Shown in pieces: positions 36,527-45,854 of a stretch of DNA of 52,129 nt. The stretch lies in NCBI GenBank assembly GCA_964522445.1, contig CAZFUY010000005.1, positions 1-52,129 of the forward strand, in the 5' to 3' direction. The translations under genes were made by a program, and so were the position numbers. Positions within the stretch are counted from its first letter, which is position 1, and each line of letters begins with the position of its first letter. The stretch is from CAZFUY01 sp964522445 (GTDB taxonomy: Bacteria; Pseudomonadota; Gammaproteobacteria; SZUA-229). Under the pieces are notes generated by a model. That model did not search any database and was not told the DNA's origin. It saw only the letters and a program-made list of their open reading frames with translations.

Positions 36527-37865
36527 CTTTGCTTATATTAGAAACAATAAATCGTCTTTTCCCTGATTCGGGGACTTCAATAGAATCTACAAGTGTAGTT
36601 TTTACGTTCGCTACGCCATCAACCATTGATTCTGTTGCTTTTCTTACATGGATTTCAAATTCATCTGAGTAATCTTCATCAGGAACCATGACTATTTCTA
36701 TTTCGTCTGGCTTATCCTGTCTTATCTGATAGGCTTTAATTCCTCTCATATCACTAAATAATGTTGCAAAATTAGGAGGGGTGAGAATTCGATCTTTTAA
36801 TGTAATAACATCAGCTATTCGTCCTTGAACGCTACGTATTTTGGGTAAACTCATTCCGCATTCACATTGGCCTTCTTCTTCAAGAATACCTAGATCTCCA
36901 ATTTCATAGCGTATAAATGGGAATGCATGATTTGATAAATCAGTTAAAAGTATTTTTCCTAATTCTCCAGGTTGACAGCGGCTACCATCAGGCTTTACTA
37001 CTTCAGCAAGAATTATTTCAGCATGTACATGGTAGCCATTGTGTTGAGAGCATTCAGAACCTATATACATTTCACGGCTTCCATATTGATCATAAACCTT
37101 GTTTTTTCCGAATACACGATTTATTGTTTCTCGTTGCTTAGGCCATAACATTTCTGAGCTAGTCATAATTGCCTGAATAAATGAGAAGTTAGTATCTGGG
37201 TGGTGTTCTTCAATAAATTCAGCAAAGATATTTAAACCGCTGGCATAACCCCAGATACTTGTGGGTTTGTAGGATAATAGGTCCTGATAATAATTTTCCA
37301 GAATTTCATCTGTCATAAAAGCAACAGAGAAATCTTTAAAGCGTTGTAAAAAATATACAAGTTTATACTGTAGACTTTGTGTAGTGTTATAATCAAAGTG
37401 AGATCCTGACATTTGTACTGTCTTTTCTCCGAATTTTGTATTACCCCACTCAGCGCTTCTATAAACACTTGCTCTATTCCAGTCCATACCTCGCTTATCC
37501 CAATAATAATACATTGGCTCACCTGTTGAGCCTCCAGTGCGATTTTCTTCAAATCTATTATCAGGTATATTTGTACATTTTATTTCTTTCTGATTTTTTC
37601 TAATATCATCTTTAGTAAGTATTGGTAATTCAGTGACTTCATCAAGAGAAGCGAAGGGAATATTAATATTAGATAGTCTGTCTTTATAGTAGGGAGAATT
37701 TTCTCTGGCCTGTTTTACTAATTGATTTAGGCGTTCTAACTGCCATTTTTTTATTTCATCAACTGACCATTTTTGAGATTTTCTAAGAAAATGTAATCTC
37801 TTAATGGTCTTTCTTCCTCTTAATATATCAAGGCTTCTAAAAAAAACATCCTGGTATAAATTCAT
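36516..37865 (-). CDS. PaaK/CapK-family adenylate-forming protein (phenylacetate-CoA ligase-like)
   Basis: 449 aa. ANL-fold: TGGSTGEPMYYYWDKRG (P-loop-like), YDQYGSREMYIGSEC, LLTDLSNHAFPFIRYEIGDLG, and a CxC cluster (CECGMSLPKIRSVQGR). CapK-like members are widespread in capsule and EPS loci, where their substrate is mostly unknown; activation of an aryl or acyl acid for attachment to the glycan is one option. It is transcribed together with the acyltransferase upstream of it (16-base gap), against the long operon. Confidence 0.85.
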   Translation of the reverse strand: MNLYQDVFFRSLDILRGRKTIKRLHFLRKSQKWSVDEIKKWQLERLNQLVKQARENSPYYKDRLSNINIPFASLDEVTELPILTKDDIRKNQKEIKCTNIPDNRFEENRTGGSTGEPMYYYWDKRGMDWNRASVYRSAEWGNTKFGEKTVQMSGSHFDYNTTQSLQYKLVYFLQRFKDFSVAFMTDEILENYYQDLLSYKPTSIWGYASGLNIFAEFIEEHHPDTNFSFIQAIMTSSEMLWPKQRETINRVFGKNKVYDQYGSREMYIGSECSQHNGYHVHAEIILAEVVKPDGSRCQPGELGKILLTDLSNHAFPFIRYEIGDLGILEEEGQCECGMSLPKIRSVQGRIADVITLKDRILTPPNFATLFSDMRGIKAYQIRQDKPDEIEIVMVPDEDYSDEFEIHVRKATESMVDGVANVKTTLVDSIEVPESGKRRFIVSNISKEHF

Positions 37866-37881
37866 ATTAACTCTTATTGGT

Positions 37882-38997
37882 TTATAGCTTTCTGGAAATG
37901 TCTCTAAACTTTAATCGATAACGATTTTCTATATATTTATAAGTAAAACTTGAAGTATATATTACAAGTAATATCATACCAATATTAACCATTAAACCAG
38001 GGAATTCCCCAATTACAATGTAATCGTTTCCATCAATCGGTGTAAATTTATATTTAAAAATATATTCAAAAACATTACTGCATAGATCTAGAATGAGAGC
38101 ATGTAACATGTAAATTGAATATGAGTATTTGCCTATTATTTGAAATGGCTTTAGGTGTAATAACTGACTGATGTACCCTGTGTGTTGTACAGAAAAAACT
38201 AAAACCACAATAGTAAATGAAAACAATGTTACCATTTGTAATGTTAAGTTCTGGGAAGCATTTGTTGCGGCAAAAATAAGAAAAGCTATTGCAAGTGCTT
38301 CAAAAATAGTATTTCCTCGTTTAATACAAAATTTTCCGCTTTTAAATAAGTAATATACGGTAATACCAGAAAAGAATCCGCCAATACATCTAAAAATACC
38401 TAAATCATAAACTATATTTAAATCTGATCGTGTGGTTGTCTTCAACAAATAATAATAGGATAAAAGGGCTATAAGAGGAGCAAGATAAGGCCTAAATTTT
38501 TTAACGCTTGGCATTAAGCAGAATGCGGCAAAAACAATATAAGTATAAAATTCTACGCTTATGCTCCAGCTGGGGTCATTCCAGGATGGTTCTGTTAGAA
38601 AGCCCATTGAATGCAATAGTAATAAATTAAGAATAAAACTTTCAAGATTATTTACATCAGTGGGATCATGACCAAGTCCAGTTTTGGCATAGACTATGTA
38701 TTTTGCTAAAATATATCCTAGCCATGCAAGTAATATAGCCAGATGTAAAGGGTAGATTCGTCCAAATCTTAATACAATGTAGGGGATTATCTCACTAAGT
38801 TTGTTGAGACGGTCATCATAAACATAAATCATTACAAAACCGGATAAGACAAAAAAGAAATCAACAAATAAGAAACTATTGCCAATAAAGGTATTGTGGG
38901 TAATAGATGAGTATATTTGGGAGTGGAATAACACAACCAGTACAGCAGCGATCCCTCTGAATGCCTCTAGAGATTCAAGCTTGACTTTCCCGGCCAT
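37882..38997 (-). CDS. acyltransferase family 3 (OafA/NodX-like) membrane protein
   Basis: 371 aa from the ATG at 38997. VKLESLEAFRGIAAVLVVLFHS opens the domain with its conserved EAxRG and His, followed by DFFFVLSGFVMIYVYDDRL (FFVLSGF) and about 10 membrane segments. It O-acetylates or otherwise acylates a sugar at the membrane. An in-frame ATG lies 12 bases further upstream (39009), but GAGG six to seven bases before 38997 supports the shorter form. The C-terminal SGNH domain of OafA is absent. Confidence 0.87.
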   Translation of the reverse strand: MAGKVKLESLEAFRGIAAVLVVLFHSQIYSSITHNTFIGNSFLFVDFFFVLSGFVMIYVYDDRLNKLSEIIPYIVLRFGRIYPLHLAILLAWLGYILAKYIVYAKTGLGHDPTDVNNLESFILNLLLLHSMGFLTEPSWNDPSWSISVEFYTYIVFAAFCLMPSVKKFRPYLAPLIALLSYYYLLKTTTRSDLNIVYDLGIFRCIGGFFSGITVYYLFKSGKFCIKRGNTIFEALAIAFLIFAATNASQNLTLQMVTLFSFTIVVLVFSVQHTGYISQLLHLKPFQIIGKYSYSIYMLHALILDLCSNVFEYIFKYKFTPIDGNDYIVIGEFPGLMVNIGMILLVIYTSSFTYKYIENRYRLKFRDISRKL

Positions 38998-39214
38998 GAC
39001 AGTCCTCATTCAAAAAATAGTAAAAACCATGCTATAAGTATAAAGTAGTTTCATGTGGTTCATGAGAAACGAAGCCTAATTGTATGTTTTTTAGCAAAAA
39101 CAGTCTAGCTTCTATAAATTTATATTAGAATTAAATAAGGTGATAATAAATCCAGGGATGCTCTGATCAAGTATGCTTAGAATTTATACGCTTTCTTATG
39201 TTTCATGCTATTGA

Positions 39215-39220
39215 TATAAT
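39215..39220 (+). promoter_or_regulatory. possible -10 element for the second SGNH/MBOAT pair
   Basis: TATAAT at 39215-39220 lies 43 bases before the GTG start at 39263. TTTCTT at 39192-39197 is at the right distance (17 bases) but is a poor -35. The divergent gap 38998-39262 holds no other element that I can support. Confidence 0.3.
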
Positions 39221-39262
39221 TTATAAAAATAAAATGCAAAATAAGCACTATATGTTGTATGT

Positions 39263-40339
39263 GTGAAGGAAATTAAAGTTGCTGATTTCAAAGCAGTACC
39301 CAATACCATGAAAATACGGATCTTAGTTTTAATAATTGTTGCTCTTCTTCTTTTTTCTGAAGTTTTTTTACGACTTTTCATTAGCCAGCCTTCAACGCAA
39401 CAATTTGATGATGAATTAGGTTATACCAATATCCCTGGAAGTCAGATGATCGAAAGTCAGGAAGGCTATGGTTTTATTACTTTTAATTCATTGGGTTTTA
39501 ACGATTATGACCCAAATAATCATTTCTCCAGAAAGATTTTTATTATAGGTGACTCCTATACCGAGGCACTTCAGCTGGATAATGAATTTTCTTATACAAC
39601 TTTACTGGAAAAGCATCTTGAATCACAAAAAATTGACATTATAAAACTTGCCCGAGATTCATTTGTTCCGCTACATTATCCAATAGTTTCTAATCGTTAT
39701 TTTAATAAGTATCAACCCGAGCTAACTATTATTCAATTTGGATCACATACATTAAGCGATCTATATGGTGACAATATTACTATAAAATATACTGCTGATA
39801 ATAAAATTGAAAGTTATACTTTGCATATATCTGATGGTGATAGGAAAAAAGAAGCTATTCGTGGAATTATTAATAACTCAGCTTTAGCTTATTATTTGCT
39901 AAGGCGATATAAGTATCTAATTATTAACACACTTGATCGTTTTGAACAGCTCTTCTCATCAAGCACAAGCATCAAATCGAATAAAGAGTCACATAAAGAG
40001 CAAAGAAGCAGGGATGATTACGTTAATAGACTTGTTTATGTATTAAAACGCATAAAAGGAAAAGTGCTTGTTCTTTATCTTCCTGATCCAGGCATTTTGC
40101 TTGGTTCTGATAAAGAAAATACAGAAATTAGAAAGGTAATTGAATCAGCTGCAAGCATTGCTGGAACAGGTTTTATTGATTTATCTGATGATATAAAACG
40201 GGATTTTATAAAAAACAACCATATTTTAAATGGTTTTTCAAATAGTAAACCTGGAGCAGGACATCTTAATAAATATGGTCACAGTGTTGTTGCAAATAGC
40301 CTTCTGATCAAGTTAAAAAGCAATGGATACCTAAATTAA
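39263..40339 (+). CDS. membrane-anchored SGNH-fold protein, partner of MBOAT copy 2
   Basis: 358 aa with a GTG start at 39263; an ATG at 39308 (giving MKIRILVL) would start just before the N-terminal membrane anchor, and neither has a convincing SD, so the start is uncertain. Block I is IIGDSYTEALQLDNEFSY (nucleophile Ser in GDSYT). Block V is PGAGHLNKYGHSVVAN: the His is present but the Asp of the usual DxxH or DGH is not. It ends two bases before the MBOAT gene, so the pair mirrors the first (there MBOAT comes first). Confidence 0.72.
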   Translation: MKEIKVADFKAVPNTMKIRILVLIIVALLLFSEVFLRLFISQPSTQQFDDELGYTNIPGSQMIESQEGYGFITFNSLGFNDYDPNNHFSRKIFIIGDSYTEALQLDNEFSYTTLLEKHLESQKIDIIKLARDSFVPLHYPIVSNRYFNKYQPELTIIQFGSHTLSDLYGDNITIKYTADNKIESYTLHISDGDRKKEAIRGIINNSALAYYLLRRYKYLIINTLDRFEQLFSSSTSIKSNKESHKEQRSRDDYVNRLVYVLKRIKGKVLVLYLPDPGILLGSDKENTEIRKVIESAASIAGTGFIDLSDDIKRDFIKNNHILNGFSNSKPGAGHLNKYGHSVVANSLLIKLKSNGYLN

Positions 40340-40341
40340 TC

Positions 40342-41781
40342 ATGATTTTCTCTAGTATTGATTTCGTTATATTTTTTATTGTTGTATTGGCTCTTTTAAA
40401 AATTCTTGAGAATAGAGATGAGTCTAGCAAGAAGATACTATTGTTAGTATCAAGCTATTTCTTTTATGGTTATTGGGATTGGCGTTTTTTATCATTAATT
40501 TTTCTGAATACATTCATTAGCTATATTACCGGAAAACTAATTGAGAAAAATAGAGGGAATCATAAAGCGAAAAAACAATTCTTAGCTATAAGTGTAGTCT
40601 CCAGCCTGGGTATTCTGGCAATTTTTAAATATTATAATTTTTTTATTGATTCTTTAAATACTGTTTTTTCTTTAGAATCATCACCTTTATCTTCAATGAA
40701 TATTATTCTTCCTCTTGGGATTTCTTTTTATACTTTTCAGACATTAAGCTATACAATTGATATTTATAGAGACAAGATTAAGTCATCAGGCCCATTGGAT
40801 TTTTCTTTATTTGTTGTTTTCTTCCCGCAGCTAGTAGCAGGACCAATTGTTAGAGCTGCAGAATTCTTGCCCCAGTTAAATAATAAAATAAAACTAACTT
40901 TTAATAACTTTAAGCTTGGTATTGTTTTGTTTATTATAGGGTTTGCTAAAAAAAGTTTACTTGCAGATAGCCTTTCGATTTATGTAGATAATGTTTTTAC
41001 AAGACCTGAAATATTTGATTCTCTAACGCTTATGTTTGCAACCATGGCATATTCATTACAGATTTATTTTGATTTTTCTGGGTATTCTGATATGGCTATT
41101 GGCATTGGTTTAATAATAGGTTTCCACTTTCCTAAAAACTTTAGCTATCCCTATAAAGCAAGAAATATTACAGAATTCTGGCGACGATGGCATTTGACTT
41201 TATCTCGCTGGCTTCGAGATTATCTATATATTTCTTTAGGTGGAAATCGTAAGGGAAAATATAGAACCTATTTTAATTTATTTGCGACGATGACTTTAGG
41301 TGGTTTATGGCATGGAGCTAGTATGAACTTTGTTATTTGGGGGATGCTGCATGGTATAGCACTGGCTACACACAAAATATTTCATACTATAAGAAAGGTA
41401 AATATTAATGATTTTCCAGAGCAGGCTTTTACACATAAAAATGCAACAATATTTATTTATCAATTTTTATCAATATCAGTAACATATATTTTTGTTTGTA
41501 TAACATGGATTTTATTTAGAGCAAATACTTTTGATGATACTTATACTATATTTCATCAGATATTAACAAATGGAATTGGTATTCGCTGGGTTCATATTAG
41601 TTTTTATTTTATTGTTCCACTGTTTTTAATCTGGCAGCTCGTGCCTCACAATGAGCAAATAAGAAAGCAGGTATTTACATTAGAAAATTACAGAGGCTTT
41701 ACTGCGTGTGCAGCACTTGTTTTGATGATTGTACTGTTTAGTCCAACAGGGTTATCTCCCTTTATATATTTTCAGTTCTAA
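40342..41781 (+). CDS. MBOAT-family O-acyltransferase (AlgI/DltB-like), copy 2
   Basis: 479 aa, same length and motif order as copy 1: FFPQLVAGPIVRAAEF, FSGYSDMAIGIGLIIGF, EFWRRWHLTLSRWLRDYLYI and the catalytic-His segment LGGLWHGASMNFVIWGMLHG (about 318-337), ending FIYFQF like copy 1 (also FIYFQF). It is an acetyl-transferring inner-membrane protein; two full-length copies suggest two different acetylation sites on the polysaccharide. Confidence 0.92.
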   Translation: MIFSSIDFVIFFIVVLALLKILENRDESSKKILLLVSSYFFYGYWDWRFLSLIFLNTFISYITGKLIEKNRGNHKAKKQFLAISVVSSLGILAIFKYYNFFIDSLNTVFSLESSPLSSMNIILPLGISFYTFQTLSYTIDIYRDKIKSSGPLDFSLFVVFFPQLVAGPIVRAAEFLPQLNNKIKLTFNNFKLGIVLFIIGFAKKSLLADSLSIYVDNVFTRPEIFDSLTLMFATMAYSLQIYFDFSGYSDMAIGIGLIIGFHFPKNFSYPYKARNITEFWRRWHLTLSRWLRDYLYISLGGNRKGKYRTYFNLFATMTLGGLWHGASMNFVIWGMLHGIALATHKIFHTIRKVNINDFPEQAFTHKNATIFIYQFLSISVTYIFVCITWILFRANTFDDTYTIFHQILTNGIGIRWVHISFYFIVPLFLIWQLVPHNEQIRKQVFTLENYRGFTACAALVLMIVLFSPTGLSPFIYFQF

Positions 41782-41782
41782 C

Positions 41783-41815
41783 AAATAAAGTAAGTCATCC
41801 ATGACTTTTTTATTT
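41783..41815. terminator. bidirectional intrinsic terminator
   Basis: Between convergent genes, AAATAAA (41783-41789) pairs with TTTATTT (41809-41815), and AAGTCA (41792-41797) with TGACTT (41802-41807), around a TCCA loop; the two stems are separated by a small internal loop. The inner stem is followed by a T-run on the plus strand and by an A/T-rich tract on the minus strand, so it can serve both genes. Confidence 0.6.
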
Positions 41816-41816
41816 A

Positions 41817-43391
41817 CTAATTATTTTTAGTAATAGTTACATTTTGAGGCACAGGAATAATAACGCTACCAATATTACCTGGTACATTATTGCCAAGAGC
41901 TTCCCAGATATGATTTGTTAATGTTTGACCACTAGCAGCAAAGCCTCGATTAGCAGGACTACTTGCAGGTAAATTTCTGGCGCCAGAGAAATCATCATGA
42001 ATTCTTGCCTCATAAGGCCATGGCCACAAGGCATCTGTTGTTACTGTGTTATAGCCAGTATCACCCCATAATGTACCACTTACACCAATTTTATTTGTAA
42101 TATTAGCTCCAACGCGACCACCACCTTCACCTGCTGTTATTAGATTTGAGCCATCTTCAATACGAGGCGGGTATAATAGACCATTAGTTGTCGGGTTATA
42201 AGTTGTTGTACCTGTAGATGAACAATTTGTAGCACCTGTGTTATAGCAATTATTGTATGAGTCCGTTACTGTGCCTCCATTGCCACTACTGGTAGCAAAA
42301 TCCACGTTATATATAATAGAGTCTTTTATATCAATTATACTATTTACACCACCCCATATTGCTGCTGCATAACCCTGATTACCAATGGTCATGTTTCTGG
42401 CATAAGTGCTTTTGAATGAGCCATTACTGTGTGCAAAAGCACCACCACCACCCGCATTAGTACCACCATTGCTCCACCAGACAACAACATCCTGGAAATT
42501 AATATTTTCTATATTTCCATAGCCGCCATGATCAAACGCATTGCCTTCTACATTTAATGCAATAGTTCCTCTTATATAATTGTCTCGGCATGTAGCATTT
42601 GCGGCTGTATTGTTAGCAAGAGTAAACGCGCCGACCCATTCAGAGCCACCGTTTGATGGATTTTCAGCACCATCAAGAATAATTACATTTTGTAATTCTA
42701 CATCATTGGAGTTATAAATAGTTCCTGATCCTTCTGGGTCAGTTTTACCTGTATTTGACCAGCCATGATCATGTCTTATAACTACTCGACGAATAATTAC
42801 TTTATTAGATCCATAAATAGATAAATTAATTCTGCCACCACTGCCATAAAACCAGCTATCTTCAATTAGAACATACGATGAATTACCACCAATTACAAAA
42901 ATTGTTTCATTGCCTGATGCCGCACCGCCTTCAAAAGCACTCTTTAATATTTTTATATGATGAGATCCGCCTCCAAGGCCAACGCTTTGGTCTGGCACTA
43001 TTGTAGCGCCTTCAAAAATAAATTTTATACCTTCAATTTGAAGATAACTTTCATTATTTATTCTTAAATAATCATTCTGACCATTACCAAAATCAAAAAT
43101 AGCGCCACCATCATTTTCAGCTTTGATAATATTGTAATTACCAGCTGTACCACTAACAAAAGAATTCATATCGTCATTGGCTTTATCATAGGTGCCATTT
43201 CTCAGGATCAAGGTGTCTCCACCAGAGGCTGACATACGAGCAATTCCCTGATTAACGTTATTATATGGGTTAGCTGATGAGCCATCGCCATTACTGACAT
43301 TAGGGTCGACATAATATGTTGCAGCTAAAGCATTGCCTGGAATAAAAATTAAAGTACTAATTATCAATAATGTATTGCGTAGATGTTTCAT
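41817..43391 (-). CDS. secreted right-handed parallel beta-helix protein, paralogue A
   Basis: 524 aa. Signal peptide about 1-23 (ending ALA), then TYYVDPNVSNGDGSSANPYNN, a start shared by many beta-helix EPS-locus proteins. The body has repeated short strands (Asn/Gly-rich coils, about 40-380) and a conserved C-terminal part with GVSGTLWGDTGYNTVTT and SPANRGFAASGQTLTNHIW. The fold suggests a polysaccharide lyase, epimerase or surface-binding protein, but no catalytic signature was recognised. It is the last gene of a three-gene minus-strand operon; a near twin is at 46039. No PEP-CTERM tail (it ends ITKNN). Confidence 0.78.
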   Translation of the reverse strand: MKHLRNTLLIISTLIFIPGNALAATYYVDPNVSNGDGSSANPYNNVNQGIARMSASGGDTLILRNGTYDKANDDMNSFVSGTAGNYNIIKAENDGGAIFDFGNGQNDYLRINNESYLQIEGIKFIFEGATIVPDQSVGLGGGSHHIKILKSAFEGGAASGNETIFVIGGNSSYVLIEDSWFYGSGGRINLSIYGSNKVIIRRVVIRHDHGWSNTGKTDPEGSGTIYNSNDVELQNVIILDGAENPSNGGSEWVGAFTLANNTAANATCRDNYIRGTIALNVEGNAFDHGGYGNIENINFQDVVVWWSNGGTNAGGGGAFAHSNGSFKSTYARNMTIGNQGYAAAIWGGVNSIIDIKDSIIYNVDFATSSGNGGTVTDSYNNCYNTGATNCSSTGTTTYNPTTNGLLYPPRIEDGSNLITAGEGGGRVGANITNKIGVSGTLWGDTGYNTVTTDALWPWPYEARIHDDFSGARNLPASSPANRGFAASGQTLTNHIWEALGNNVPGNIGSVIIPVPQNVTITKNN

Positions 43392-43408
43392 TGTTATGTC
43401 CTGAATTT

Positions 43409-43828
43409 TTACTCGATTAATATAGAGACTGTTTCTGAAAGTTGAGATTCTTCTAAGTTGTTTAAAGACGCTACCGCAAAGTTATAAGTGGTACATTTTT
43501 GAAGGCCATAGCTACTTGGAGTAAATGGCCAGCTATTTTCTGCTGCAGTGCCGCTAACGCTAAAATCACCCGCAGAATTTTGTTTTGTAATAAGAGTATT
43601 GCTGCCAAAATAAACTTTAAATCCATCAATTAGCCCAGAATTATCAGTAATTTGATTCCAGCTTATTGTATAAGTTTCTGTTGCAGTACCAGAGCCTGTA
43701 CAGCCCTGTGCAGCAGCTGTAGCTGAGTTTTCTGATGCAGAACCTGAGCAGGCAGATAAAAAAACAAATGATATAATCAGAGTAAGTGCTCTAACAGAAT
43801 AAGTTAAAATATATTTTGGGAAATACAT
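43409..43828 (-). CDS. small lipoprotein with one FN3-like domain
   Basis: 139 aa from the ATG at 43828, chosen because GGAG lies nine bases upstream and because the signal peptide then begins properly; an ATG at 43849 is in frame. Lipobox LSAC (about 26-29) followed by a Ser/Ala-rich linker and a module TYTISWNQITDNSGLIDGFK ... VYFGS, CTTYNFAVASLNNLEESQLS. This module is homologous to the C-terminal module of the neighbouring 632-aa lipoprotein. Its role is unknown; probably surface or periplasmic binding. It lies between that gene and the beta-helix gene. Confidence 0.7.
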   Translation of the reverse strand: MYFPKYILTYSVRALTLIISFVFLSACSGSASENSATAAAQGCTGSGTATETYTISWNQITDNSGLIDGFKVYFGSNTLITKQNSAGDFSVSGTAAENSWPFTPSSYGLQKCTTYNFAVASLNNLEESQLSETVSILIE

Positions 43829-43898
43829 TGTATAAAGCTCCAAATCCATAATTTATGCCAGGCTCACTACTTGTGTCGATGCACTTGACAAGATCACC

Positions 43899-45794
43899 TT
43901 ATTCTATAGCTGTAGCTATAGAATTTGACAAGCCCGATTCCCCTTTAATTGTACCATATGCCGAAACTGCGATATGAACGGTCACGCAGCCCTGAAAGCC
44001 TAAAGCAGCGGGGTTAAAGTTCCAGCTAGTGCTGTTTCCCATGTCCTCAAATGCAGCATTTCCTTTAGTTAACGGTGTAGATGTGCCGTAGTACACTCTA
44101 TACCCACCCAGATCACTGTGAGTTACTGCATCCCAGGCAACTGTATAAGTTGCTGTAGGGCTGCCGCAAGTTGTAAATGACCATGTGTAGGTAGGCAAAG
44201 GGTTGCCTGCTGTATCAGTGACACCATTAAGAGTAGCTGTATAATTTGTTGCATTTCCCGCTAATTGGCCAGATGGAGTAAATATGGCTCGGGTATTATT
44301 ACTTGCCATGCTCAGAGAGCCTGTTAAGCCATTATTCAGGGTAAATGAAGAACTTGTTATAGTTGTGGGGTCTATTGCTTCATTAAAATCAGCTGTAATT
44401 TGTGTCAGACTGGCACTTACATTTGTAGCCTGGTTCTGCGGATTAGTTGAACTAACCGAAGGAGGGGTGGTATCAGTTGGATTAGCAGTGGTAAAACTCA
44501 TTGAATAATTAGACAGGGTGTTTCCAGAACTATCTGTAGCTCCAGAAATTGTGATGGTATAGCTTGTTTGTGATTCTAAGTTATTACTGGGATTAAATCT
44601 AAGCTGATTGCCGCCGACAACAGTAAGACTACCTGTAACAGCTGGGTTTATAGAGAATCCACTTGTTAAAGATCCTGAGTTCATAGTTTCATTAAAATTA
44701 ATGGCAATATTAGTTGAAATATCTACATCTGTAACATTGTTTGCAGGTGCTGAAGATAATACAAGTGGCGCACTTTCATCAGCTGTTATAAATGATGATG
44801 TATACGTAGTAAGTACATTTCCAGAAAGGTCTGTAGCTCCAGAAAGGGTAACTGTATAATTTGTTTGTTCATTAAAATTACTTGAAGGGGTAAATACAAA
44901 TCGGGTATTTGATGTCATTGATCCGTTTCCATTAACGGATGGCTGGATTGAGAAACCACTGGTTACACTGCCTGCATTCATGGCTTCATCAAAGTTAATT
45001 ACAATTTGAGAAGTATCTGTTGGAATGCTGCTCGTATTATTAGCGGGTGATGATGATGTAACAGAAGGAGCAGTTAAGTCCTGACTAGCTCTGGTTGTAA
45101 TACTTAAAGTGTACGCATCCATTATATTCCCGGCCTGATCTCGTAATCCACTTAGTGTCAAGGTATAAGCAGTATTAGAAGCAAGGTTTGAATCTGGCAG
45201 GAATCTAATAGTCTGACTGGATATGTAGGTAAGCGCGCCATCGATTGTGGGGCTAGTAGTAATATTGCTACTAGAAATAAAATTAGTATCCATGTTTTCA
45301 GAAAAAACAAAATAAAATGAATTAATATTAGTGGCTATATTTATAGAGTTATTGCCTGGTAACACATTAGACAGGGATGGTGCTGTTGCATCTGTTTCTG
45401 TATCAAAACTCCAGCTATATGTATCAAGGGTGTTTCCATTTACATCTTTTATGCCACTTAAGGAAGCCTCATAGGTCATATTATTTGCTAAAGGAGTCTG
45501 CAAACTAAAGAAAACTTTATTCTCAGAGGGGAGTAATGATTTATCAATAATGTAATTAATGCCAGGGGTAATAGTTAAATTTTGCTCGTTAACTGAGTCA
45601 GGATCAACTGCCTGATCAAATGTAATTTCAATTCTTTGCAGGTTTGTCACAACTGATTTTTGATTGTTAGAGGGTGTGCTAGTTAGTTTAACTGAATTAT
45701 TATCAGTAGTTTCTCCGGCTGAGCCAGCACAAGCTGCTAAACTTAATAACATAATGCCAATATAAACACCGCGAATTAGCGTGGTAAAATTCAT
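43899..45794 (-). CDS. lipoprotein with five Ig-like (SbsA/Big_5-type) repeats and a C-terminal FN3-like module
   Basis: 631 aa from the ATG at 45794; a TTG one codon earlier has the better SD spacing (AAGGA). Lipobox LAAC near 20-23. Five repeats of roughly 100 aa, each with the pattern P(S/A)NN...TNIxxIxIxFxExMxxxSV ... GxxDxxGNxLxxYxxSF, occupy about 32-545; the last 85 residues form an FN3-like module (TYTVAWDAVTHSDLGGYRVY). It is an extended, probably surface-exposed stalk, possibly anchoring EPS or a partner. First gene of the three-gene operon. Confidence 0.8.
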   Translation of the reverse strand: MNFTTLIRGVYIGIMLLSLAACAGSAGETTDNNSVKLTSTPSNNQKSVVTNLQRIEITFDQAVDPDSVNEQNLTITPGINYIIDKSLLPSENKVFFSLQTPLANNMTYEASLSGIKDVNGNTLDTYSWSFDTETDATAPSLSNVLPGNNSINIATNINSFYFVFSENMDTNFISSSNITTSPTIDGALTYISSQTIRFLPDSNLASNTAYTLTLSGLRDQAGNIMDAYTLSITTRASQDLTAPSVTSSSPANNTSSIPTDTSQIVINFDEAMNAGSVTSGFSIQPSVNGNGSMTSNTRFVFTPSSNFNEQTNYTVTLSGATDLSGNVLTTYTSSFITADESAPLVLSSAPANNVTDVDISTNIAINFNETMNSGSLTSGFSINPAVTGSLTVVGGNQLRFNPSNNLESQTSYTITISGATDSSGNTLSNYSMSFTTANPTDTTPPSVSSTNPQNQATNVSASLTQITADFNEAIDPTTITSSSFTLNNGLTGSLSMASNNTRAIFTPSGQLAGNATNYTATLNGVTDTAGNPLPTYTWSFTTCGSPTATYTVAWDAVTHSDLGGYRVYYGTSTPLTKGNAAFEDMGNSTSWNFNPAALGFQGCVTVHIAVSAYGTIKGESGLSNSIATAIE

Positions 45795-45807
45795 CAAAAA
45801 AAATCCT

Positions 45808-45823
45808 TGAAGCTTTTGCTTCA
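45808..45823 (-). promoter_or_regulatory. hairpin just upstream of the Ig-repeat lipoprotein ribosome-binding site
   Basis: TGAAGC-TTTT-GCTTCA (45808-45823; on the minus strand the loop is AAAA) is a perfect 6-bp hairpin adjoining the AAGGA sequence (45804-45808) of the 45794 gene. It could influence ribosome access. Conservation is not known. Confidence 0.35.
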
Positions 45824-45854
45824 GTTAAATTACAGTCTCTTTTTTATTATTTAG

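Noticed and set aside
41817..43391. PEP-CTERM sorting signal at the C-terminus of the beta-helix proteins
   Set aside because: No Pro-Glu-Pro, no hydrophobic segment and no basic tail; they end ITKNN and GSFKRK.
43899..45794. Plus-strand reading frames at 44284 and 44608 within this gene
   Set aside because: They are antisense shadows of repetitive Ig-like coding sequence, without ribosome-binding sites or recognisable domains.
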